Shown: one piece after another, positions 57,798 through 64,000 of the stretch
How positions within the stretch are numbered: position 1 is the stretch's first letter
Layout: each line of letters opens with the position of its first letter
Origin: Amycolatopsis circi
GTDB taxonomy: Bacteria; Actinomycetota; Actinomycetes; Mycobacteriales; Pseudonocardiaceae
NCBI RefSeq assembly: GCF_003385235.1
Contig: NZ_PQIA01000020.1
Span: forward strand, 21,975-85,974
Direction: 5' to 3'
Length of the DNA stretch: 64,000 nucleotides
Notes under the pieces: model-generated
Told to the model about the DNA's origin: nothing
The model's database searches: none
What the model saw: only the letters and a program-made list of their open reading frames with translations
Made by a program: the position numbers and the translations under genes

Positions 57798-58559
57798 GTC
57801 ATCCCACTGGACATAAGCGGGAACCTCCGCGGCGAACCGGCGGAAGTTGGCGTCCAGGCGGTTGTACGCGTGCTGCCCGCGGTATTCGTCGAGGGTTTCG
57901 GCGACCTTCGACTTCTCCGGCGTCACGATGTTGTGCCAGGTCCCGCCGCCGCCGGGCAGCGTGACGGTTTCGGTCAGCGGGCCGTCGGCGTACACCGTGT
58001 CGCCGCTGTGCAGAAAGAGGTCCGGCCGGCGGTCGGCCATCGCCGAGAAGATCGTCATTCCGCCGAGCGCCGGGTTGATGCCGTAGTTCTGCCCGACGAC
58101 GTCGCCGCTCCACAGGATCCGCGTGTTCGCGCGGCCGATCGGCGTCGTGGCGAAACGACCGGCGACCGGCTCGCTCGCGCTGCGGCCGTCGAGGTCCACC
58201 GCGGTGACGCGGTAGTGGTATTCGGTGCCCGGGGCCAGCCCGGCGACGCGCACCTTGCCGGTGCCGCCGGTGGCGGGCGTGACGAACGGGCCGGGCACCC
58301 GGCGGGCGTGCCGGAACGACGGGTCGCGCGCGATCTCGACCATCAGCCGCGCCGGACGGTCGGCCCGCGACCACACGATGCCGGAGCCGGTGGTCACGTC
58401 CCCGGACGCGACGCCGTGGGCGAGCACCGGACGGTCGCGGCGGACGAGCGGGGCGGCCGAGGCGGAGCCGGGCAGCAGCAGCCCGCCTGCCGCGGCGAGC
58501 GCGGGCACGGCGATTCCGGCTTTGAGCACGGAGCGCCGCGATGGGGTCGTTTCGGTCAT
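57798..58559 (-). pseudogene. phoD: N-terminal part of the interrupted PhoD-type alkaline phosphatase gene
   Basis: It starts at the ATG at 58559 with the twin-arginine signal Ser-Arg-Arg-Ser-Val-Leu-Lys-Ala-Gly and a hydrophobic Ala-rich stretch, so the enzyme was exported folded. The fibronectin-like N-domain (Leu-Ala-His-Gly-Val-Ala-Ser-Gly-Asp) and the first metal-site blocks (Leu-His-Ser-Gly-Asp-Thr-Val-Tyr-Ala-Asp-Gly, Tyr-Val-Gln-Trp-Asp-Asp-His) are intact. The reading frame then leaves PhoD inside the insertion and stops at 57768. The C-terminal half is at 53894-54697. Confidence 0.92.
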
Positions 58560-58656
58560 GGCGGTCGTTCTATCCGGCGACCACGGCCAAGCGGCCAACT
58601 CGGGCTGACCGCCGGGTGAACGGCTCACTCGTCAGGAGGAAGCTCACAACCGGTCG

Positions 58657-59136
58657 TCACGCTCGGTGTGCTTCCCGAACCATCTCGTGCGCGCACTCGC
58701 TCGGTTCGGACAGCGGACGCTCCACGAACCCGTGCCGTTGGTACAGCGCCATGGCGTGCTCGTTGCCGCCCGCGACGCGCAATGCCAGCTCGCCTGCCCC
58801 GCGTCCTTCGCTCCAGCGCACGACGGCACGCACGAGCGCGTCCCCGACTCCCCTGCCGCGCGCCGAGGGGGCCACCCACATCGACATCAGCTCGGCGGTG
58901 TCGCCGCGCTCGGAAAGATGTCCGCTGACCATTCCGGCCGGAACGCCGTCGAGGTCGGCCAGGACGTTGAGCGACACGTCGCGCAACCGGGCCCGCCAGC
59001 GCGGTTCGGCGTCGCCTTCGCCTTGCCAGTCCGCGAGTTTCGAGCTGAACGCCTCCGGGTCCTCGCGCAGCGCAGCCAGCCGGAGGTCTCGCCACTCCGC
59101 CCAGTTGTCCACGCTCAGCTCGCGCACCACGATCAC
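58657..59136 (-). CDS. GNAT-family N-acetyltransferase
   Basis: A 159-residue protein with GTG start. Acetyl-CoA motif A is Met-Ser-Met-Trp-Val-Ala-Pro-Ser-Ala-Arg-Gly-Arg-Gly-Val-Gly-Asp-Ala-Leu, and motif B is Asn-Glu-His-Ala-Met-Ala-Leu-Tyr-Gln-Arg-His-Gly-Phe. The acceptor may be a small amine or a protein terminus. It is transcribed toward the phoD start, about 100 nt upstream of it, and divergent from the VOC gene. Confidence 0.87.
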   Translation of the reverse strand: MIVVRELSVDNWAEWRDLRLAALREDPEAFSSKLADWQGEGDAEPRWRARLRDVSLNVLADLDGVPAGMVSGHLSERGDTAELMSMWVAPSARGRGVGDALVRAVVRWSEGRGAGELALRVAGGNEHAMALYQRHGFVERPLSEPSECAHEMVREAHRA

Positions 59137-59180
59137 ACTTGCACCGTCGCCGTGGCGGCCCGGCCGTTACATCGGAATAG

Positions 59181-59570
<390 letters not shown>

Positions 59571-59686
59571 GCCGCACCTCTCGGGAGTGCACGGGTGCGG
59601 CTCCGGGTTCCGGAAAGCATTCGAGGAGCAGGTCGCCGCGCAGGTCGACAGCCGCCACCAGCACGGCTGCCAATAGCGCACAGGGC

Positions 59687-60097
59687 TTAAGCCTGCGGCT
59701 GCTGCTGGCTCGGCAGCGTCCCCGCGGCCATCCGGCGCGCGACGTCGCGGCGCAGCCACAGGAACCACAGGAACGCGGCCAGGAAGATGATGCCGATGAT
59801 CGCGATCGCCGGCTGCGCGATTCCGGTCGCGATGATCGCCAGCTGCAGCAGCAGGATCACCGGCACCGCCCAGACGTGCTTCAGCATTCCGCACAGCACG
59901 ATCAGCACCACGGCCAGCGCGATGACCGTCCAGCCGGTGAAGCTGGTGATGCCGCCGCCGAGTTTCGCGACGACCGGCAGCGCGAGCGCGACGGTGATCG
60001 CTTCCATGATCAGCGTGCCCGCCATGACGCCGCGGAAGCCCTTCATCGGGTCCTTCGCGGGCGGCTTCACCGGAGTCTCGGGCGTCTCCTCGCTCAT
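59687..60097 (-). CDS. DUF4233 membrane protein (Rv2446c-like)
   Basis: A 136-residue protein. After a hydrophilic 20-residue N-terminus with Pro-Met-Lys-Gly-Phe-Arg-Gly-Val-Met-Ala-Gly-Thr-Leu, four hydrophobic segments follow. The start at 60097 has GGAGGTGAC upstream. It lies directly downstream of folC, the order seen in mycobacteria (Rv2447c-Rv2446c). Function is unknown. Confidence 0.88.
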   Translation of the reverse strand: MSEETPETPVKPPAKDPMKGFRGVMAGTLIMEAITVALALPVVAKLGGGITSFTGWTVIALAVVLIVLCGMLKHVWAVPVILLLQLAIIATGIAQPAIAIIGIIFLAAFLWFLWLRRDVARRMAAGTLPSQQQPQA

Positions 60098-60179
60098 GCC
60101 GTCACCTCCACAAGGAGTTGCACGCTGGCCGATCGGGAGGTGCCGGCATGAACAGCAATGATTCGCTTGCAAGCTGCGC

Positions 60180-61859
60180 TCATGCCGGTTCCTTCCCGAA
60201 CAGCGTGCGCGCGTCGCCCGCGGTGACCACGGATCCGGTCACCAGCACGCCGCCGCCCGCGAGCGGTTCCTCCGGGTCGTCGTTCTGTTCCACGAGGCCG
60301 ATCGCGGTCTCGATCGCGGTCTCCAGATCCGGTTCGGCGAGCACGCGGTCCTCGCCGAAGATCGACGCGGCCAGCGCGGCCAGGTCCTCGACCGGCAGCG
60401 ACCGCGGCGACGAACTGCGCGTGACCACCACGTCGGACACCACCGGCTCCAGCGCGTCCAGGATGCCGCGCGCGTCCTTGTCCGCCAGCACCCCGACGAC
60501 CGCGACGAGCCGGCGGAAGTTGAACTCGTCGGTGATCGTCGTGGCGAGCGCCCGCGCGCCCATCGGGTTGTGCGCGGCGTCGACCATGACCGCCGGGGCG
60601 GCCCGTACGCGTTCGAGCCGGCCGGGGTTCTCGACCTCGGCGAACGCCTCGCGCACCGCCTCGACGACGAGCTGTTTGTCTTTGCCCGCCCCGAAAAACG
60701 CCTCGACCGCGGCCAGCGCGAGCGCCGCGTTCGCCGCCTGGTGCGCGCCGTGCAGCGGCAGGAAGATCTCGTCGTAGACGCCGCCGAGGCCCTGCAGCTT
60801 CAGCATTTGCCCGCCGACCGCGACCTCGCGTTCGAGCACGCCGAACTCGCTGCCCGCGCGCGCCACTGCGGCGTCGACCTCGACGGTGCGCTTCAGCAGG
60901 ACGTTCAGCACCTCGGGGTCCTGTTCGCCGATCACCGCGACCGACCCGGGCTTGATGATCCCGGCCTTCTCCGCGGCCGCGTCGGCGGGCGTCGGGCCGA
61001 GGTATTCGGTGTGGTCCAGCCCGATCGGCGTGATGACCGCGACCTGGGCGTCGGCCACGTTCGTCGCGTCCCACGCGCCGCCCATGCCCGCCTCGACCAC
61101 CGCGGCCTCGACCGGGGCGTCGGAGAACGCCGCGAACGCCATCCCGGTGAGCACCTCGAACTTGCTCATCGGCACGCCGTCCTCGCTCGCGCCGTCCACC
61201 ATCGCCACGTACGGCGCGATGTCCTGGTACAGCTCGGCGTAGCGGGCGGCGGAGATCGGGCGGCCGTCGAGCGCGATCCGCTCGGTGACCAGCTGCAGGT
61301 GCGGGCTGGTGTAGCGGCCCGAGCGCAGGCCCATGCGGGTCAGCAGCGAATCGACCATCCGCGCCACCGAGCCCTTGCCGTTCGTGCCCGCGACGTGCAC
61401 CACCGGGTAGCCCTGGTTCGGCTCGCCGAGCAGCGTCATCAGCGCCTGGATCCGGGCGAGCGACGGTTCGAGCTTCGTCTCCGGCCAGCGCTGGTTCAGC
61501 TCGGCCTCGGCGGCCATCAGGGCGCGGCGCGCCTCCGGGCCGTTGTCGTCGCCGAACTCGGCGGGCGCGCCCTCGTCGTCAAGTTCGTGCAGCTCAGTGC
61601 CCTCTTCGGCGTGCAGGTCCGGAACCGGGCCGAGCGCCAGGTTGTCGCCGAGCTGGCCGATGCCGCCGATCCCGCCGCGCGAACCGCCGCCGACGGTGTA
61701 GGCCGCGTCCGGTGCGTCGAGGTCCGGCTCCAGCTCGTTCCCGTCGTCGTATTCGTCGTCGCTGTGCGCGAGCGCGCCCAGTTCGTCGACCCCCGCGAAA
61801 CTGTCCGGATCGGCGAGATCCGGTCGCCGGGTCTCCTCGGGCTCCTCACCGCGCGGCAC
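60180..61859 (-). CDS. folC: Folylpolyglutamate/dihydrofolate synthase with acidic N-terminal extension
   Basis: A 559-residue Mur-ligase-type enzyme with GTG start at 61859, set by AAGGAG 7 nt upstream. The ATP loop is Val-Ala-Gly-Thr-Asn-Gly-Lys-Gly-Ser (about 156-164), followed by Tyr-Thr-Ser-Pro-His and Val-Asp-Ala-Ala-His-Asn-Pro. Compared with other FolC proteins, about 110 Asp/Glu/Gly-rich residues precede the catalytic domain. It adds glutamate to folates and dihydropteroate. It is the first gene of a folC-DUF4233 pair. Confidence 0.93.
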   Translation of the reverse strand: MPRGEEPEETRRPDLADPDSFAGVDELGALAHSDDEYDDGNELEPDLDAPDAAYTVGGGSRGGIGGIGQLGDNLALGPVPDLHAEEGTELHELDDEGAPAEFGDDNGPEARRALMAAEAELNQRWPETKLEPSLARIQALMTLLGEPNQGYPVVHVAGTNGKGSVARMVDSLLTRMGLRSGRYTSPHLQLVTERIALDGRPISAARYAELYQDIAPYVAMVDGASEDGVPMSKFEVLTGMAFAAFSDAPVEAAVVEAGMGGAWDATNVADAQVAVITPIGLDHTEYLGPTPADAAAEKAGIIKPGSVAVIGEQDPEVLNVLLKRTVEVDAAVARAGSEFGVLEREVAVGGQMLKLQGLGGVYDEIFLPLHGAHQAANAALALAAVEAFFGAGKDKQLVVEAVREAFAEVENPGRLERVRAAPAVMVDAAHNPMGARALATTITDEFNFRRLVAVVGVLADKDARGILDALEPVVSDVVVTRSSSPRSLPVEDLAALAASIFGEDRVLAEPDLETAIETAIGLVEQNDDPEEPLAGGGVLVTGSVVTAGDARTLFGKEPA

Positions 61860-62027
61860 TCGTGCACTCCTTGAAGTCGCTGTCCCGGCGCGGTCGCGCG
61901 ACCGGGAAGACCAGGCGAAAGGTTCGGCCCGGCACACCGTCGAGCGTACCCGGGGCCGCCTCGCGCCCAGCGGCCCCGGGGCTTCGGCGTGATCACGCCC
62001 GCAGCGATCCGTGGCAAGGTCGGTCAC

Positions 62028-62660
62028 ATGCCCTTCGACCACAACCATCACTATCACCCGACGCTGCTCCGGCAGCTGCCGCCCGGCCCCGGCCGCGCCC
62101 TGGACGTCGGCTGCGGCGACGGCCGGTTCGCGCGCAAGCTGGCCGCCGCCGGAATGACCGTCGAAGGCATCGACACGTCGGACGAAATGGTCACGCGAGC
62201 CACCGCCGCCGGTTCGCCCGGACCGGGCACGGTGGAATACCGCCGCGCGAACGTGACGACCGAGCCGCTGGAGCCCGAGTCGTACGCCTTCATCTCCTGC
62301 CTGGCATCCCTGCACCACGTCCCATTCGAGACCGTCACGAGACTGCGCGACGCCCTCGCCCCCGGCGGCGTGCTCGCGGTGCTCGGCTGCGCCCGCCCGA
62401 GCCGCCCGTCCGACTACGCCCGCGAACTCGTCGCCGCTCCCGCGAACGCCCTGGCCAGACTGATCGTCTTCGCCGGAGACCACCTCAACGGCGGCGCGGA
62501 CCCAGTCGCCAAGGCCCCCGTGCACCTGAAATTCCCGCCGCTGAACGACGTCCGCCGGGACGCCGCCCGCCTGCTCCCCGGCAGCACTGTCCGCCCCCTG
62601 GTCTTCTGGCGGTACCTGCTGAGCTGGCGGAAACCCGCAGATCACCCCGCAGCCGGGTGA
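62028..62660 (+). CDS. Class I SAM-dependent methyltransferase
   Basis: A 210-residue protein starting Met-Pro-Phe-Asp-His-Asn-His-His-Tyr-His. Motif I is Ala-Leu-Asp-Val-Gly-Cys-Gly-Asp-Gly-Arg, followed by Gly-Ile-Asp-Thr-Ser and Leu-Ala-Pro-Gly-Gly-Val-Leu-Ala-Val. The N-terminal His/Tyr start and the end Trp-Arg-Tyr-Leu-Leu-Ser-Trp-Arg-Lys-Pro are common to an actinobacterial UbiE-like subgroup. The substrate is unknown. It stands alone, divergent from folC. Confidence 0.87.
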   Translation: MPFDHNHHYHPTLLRQLPPGPGRALDVGCGDGRFARKLAAAGMTVEGIDTSDEMVTRATAAGSPGPGTVEYRRANVTTEPLEPESYAFISCLASLHHVPFETVTRLRDALAPGGVLAVLGCARPSRPSDYARELVAAPANALARLIVFAGDHLNGGADPVAKAPVHLKFPPLNDVRRDAARLLPGSTVRPLVFWRYLLSWRKPADHPAAG

Positions 62661-62754
62661 AACCTCGCCCCGACCACCCGATCGGCGGAGAGCGCTCGCG
62701 CCCCGGTTGCCGAAAGGTAAAGCGGGTCGTACCGCTCGGGAGGACGGGGTTCGC

Positions 62755-63630
62755 ATGCGCATCATCCGGATAGTGCTGGCCGCAATCGCCGCGGTCGCAC
62801 TGCTTCTGTCGACGGCGGCGGCCGCGGGCGCCGCGCCCCGGCACTACCGCCACTACGTCGCCCTAGGCGACTCCTACACGTCGGGCCCGCTCATCCCGCT
62901 GCCCCGGCTGGATCCGTTCGGCTGCTTCCGCTCGACGTCCAACTACCCGTCGATGGTGGCCGACTCGCTGGACGTGGACCGCTTCACCGACGTCAGCTGC
63001 GGCGGCGCGGACACCTCGAACATGACCAACCCGCAAAACGTGCCGCTGGGCCAGAACGCCCCGCAGTTCACGGCCCTCCGTCCGGACACCGACCTGGTGA
63101 CCGTCGGCATCGGCGGCAACGATTCGGGCCTGTTCGGCAAACTGGTGGACACCTGCCCGACCCTGCGCGCCTCGGATCCGACCGGAAACCCGTGCCAGCA
63201 GCACTTCACCGTCGACGGCGTAGACACGATCAAGGCGCTGCTGCCCAAGACGCAGGCGAGCATCCAGCAAGTACTGGCCGGAATCCACGCCCGCTCGCCG
63301 CACGCGAAGGTGCTCGCCATCGGCTACCCGCGCATCGCCCCCGCATCAGGCTACTGCCCCGACGTCCTGCCCTTCGCGAACGGCGACTACGCCTGGCTCT
63401 CCAGCGTCGAACAGGCCCTGAACAGCGCAGTAAGCAACGCGGTAGCCGCGGACGGCCAGTCGTCCTATGTGGACACCTACACCCCGTCCTTCGGCCACGA
63501 CGCCTGCCAACGCCCCGGCGTCGCCTGGATCAACGGCAAAGACCTGAACCTGCTGGCCGCAGCCCCCTACCACCCGCTGTACGCAGGAATGGCAGGCGAA
63601 GCAAAGGTAATCCGCCAACAGCTCCGCTAA
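62755..63630 (+). CDS. Secreted SGNH/GDSL lipase
   Basis: A 291-residue protein with a Sec signal peptide (cleavage near Ala-Gly-Ala-Ala, about 27). It then shows Tyr-Val-Ala-Leu-Gly-Asp-Ser-Tyr-Thr-Ser-Gly (nucleophile Ser40), Ser-Cys-Gly-Gly-Ala-Asp, Ile-Gly-Gly-Asn-Asp-Ser-Gly and Pro-Tyr-His-Pro-Leu (catalytic His), the layout of the Streptomyces rimosus lipase group. Several cysteines probably form disulfides. GGGAGG precedes the ATG. It likely hydrolyses esters or phospholipids outside the cell. Palindromic repeats follow the stop. Confidence 0.9.
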   Translation: MRIIRIVLAAIAAVALLLSTAAAAGAAPRHYRHYVALGDSYTSGPLIPLPRLDPFGCFRSTSNYPSMVADSLDVDRFTDVSCGGADTSNMTNPQNVPLGQNAPQFTALRPDTDLVTVGIGGNDSGLFGKLVDTCPTLRASDPTGNPCQQHFTVDGVDTIKALLPKTQASIQQVLAGIHARSPHAKVLAIGYPRIAPASGYCPDVLPFANGDYAWLSSVEQALNSAVSNAVAADGQSSYVDTYTPSFGHDACQRPGVAWINGKDLNLLAAAPYHPLYAGMAGEAKVIRQQLR

Positions 63631-63636
63631 AAACTC

Positions 63637-63750
63637 CGTGAGGGGAACCCTGAGGGACTCTGATTCCCTCAGGGTTCCCCTCACGACCAGCGACGGTCCG
63701 TGAGGGGCCCCTTCACGGACCCAGATTCCCTCAAGGAGCCCTTCACAGAC
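63637..63750. repeat. Two palindromic repeat copies in tandem (copies 3 and 4)
   Basis: Copy 3 (63637-63685) is a near-perfect inverted repeat with CGTGAGGGGAACCC ends. Copy 4 (63696-63750) is diverged and itself contains the short palindrome GTCCGTGA...TCACGGAC. They follow the lipase stop by 7 nt and could act as its terminator. Confidence 0.88.
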
Positions 63751-63891
63751 CCCACGCCAACCGCACCAGCGCACCAGCGCACCCACCCGACCAGACACCA
63801 AAACCGCGCGCCCACCCGCTCAACCGCACCAACGCACCCACCCATCGAGGCACCCACACCACCCCCGCACCCCGATACGAAGCCAAAAACG
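63751..63891. repeat. C/A-rich low-complexity tract
   Basis: Short motifs such as CGCACCCACCC and CACCAGCGCACC recur many times. There is no coding potential that I trust. Confidence 0.5.
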
Positions 63892-63948
63892 CGGCGCGGG
63901 GGTGCTTGTCAAGGCATCTTTCCCGCCTTGACAAGCACCCCCGCGCCG
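63892..63948. terminator. Perfect 24-bp inverted repeat with 9-nt loop
   Basis: The arm at 63892-63915 ends in GCTTGTCAAGGC and is exactly complementary to 63925-63948. The hairpin is far longer than usual terminators and lacks a clear T-run. It may be a bidirectional terminator or a mobile-repeat remnant. Confidence 0.7.
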
Positions 63949-64000
63949 TAGTCACACTCAGCCTCGGGGTGCCCCGCCGCAACAACGGGCGCAATGTCGC

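Overview
The window is GC-rich chromosomal DNA of a high-GC actinomycete. Codon use, frequent GTG starts, S-adenosylmethionine S-box control of thrC, and near-complete local synteny with the Mycobacterium tuberculosis block Rv2404c-Rv2447c (lepA, rpsT, holA, comEC/comEA, degV, octT, gpgP, rsfS, nadD, proB, obg, rpmA, rplU, rne, ndk, DUF4233, folC) point to the Pseudonocardiaceae. A 55-bp palindromic intergenic repeat starting GTCCGTGAGGGGAACC, present in several copies, suggests Amycolatopsis or a close relative; that genus call is inference from memory.

Layout. 0-9.6 kb: accessory genes, namely a secreted alpha/beta hydrolase cut by the left edge, an ArsR-type regulator divergent from an enoyl-CoA hydratase, a barnase/barstar-type RNase-inhibitor pair with a small membrane protein, a quinone oxidoreductase, an alpha/beta hydrolase, an amino-acid permease, a nitronate-monooxygenase-like enzyme, a PPOX protein and a Uma2 protein. 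9.7-26 kb: conserved core with lepA, rpsT, holA, riboswitch-controlled thrC, comEA-comEC and the nadD-rsfS-gpgP-octT-degV operon. 26-37.5 kb: an accessory island carrying a RecQ helicase with a phosphoribosyltransferase-like tail, an MHS-family transporter, an Escherichia-type arginyl-tRNA synthetase, and a TetR-controlled operon (badI-, aliB-, badH- and aliA-like) for alicyclic acid (cyclohexanecarboxylate-like) CoA degradation. 37.6-44.4 kb: core rne, rplU, rpmA, obg, proB. 44.9-53.3 kb: accessory subtilase, an ABC-2 exporter, a giant secreted phosphodiester glycosidase/metallophosphatase, and a mycothiol-dependent-isomerase-like protein. 53.4-62 kb: ndk to folC, interrupted by further genes. 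62-64 kb: a methyltransferase, a secreted GDSL lipase, then repeats.

The most unusual part is at 53.9-58.6 kb. A Tat-exported PhoD-type alkaline phosphatase gene is split exactly at the codons for its conserved Trp-Asp-Asp-His-Glu metal-binding motif by a 3.1-kb insert. The insert is bounded by imperfect 16-bp inverted repeats and carries no recombinase. Its cargo is a small helical protein, an EspC-like type VII secretion substrate with a YxxxD signal, a large protein with a helical N-terminus and a DUF1023-type serine hydrolase domain, and an overlapping lipoprotein gene. This has the architecture of a type VII lipase/esterase effector with a lipoprotein immunity factor; that function is a hypothesis.

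All coordinates and motifs were read by eye from the sequence and its translation. No database search was run.
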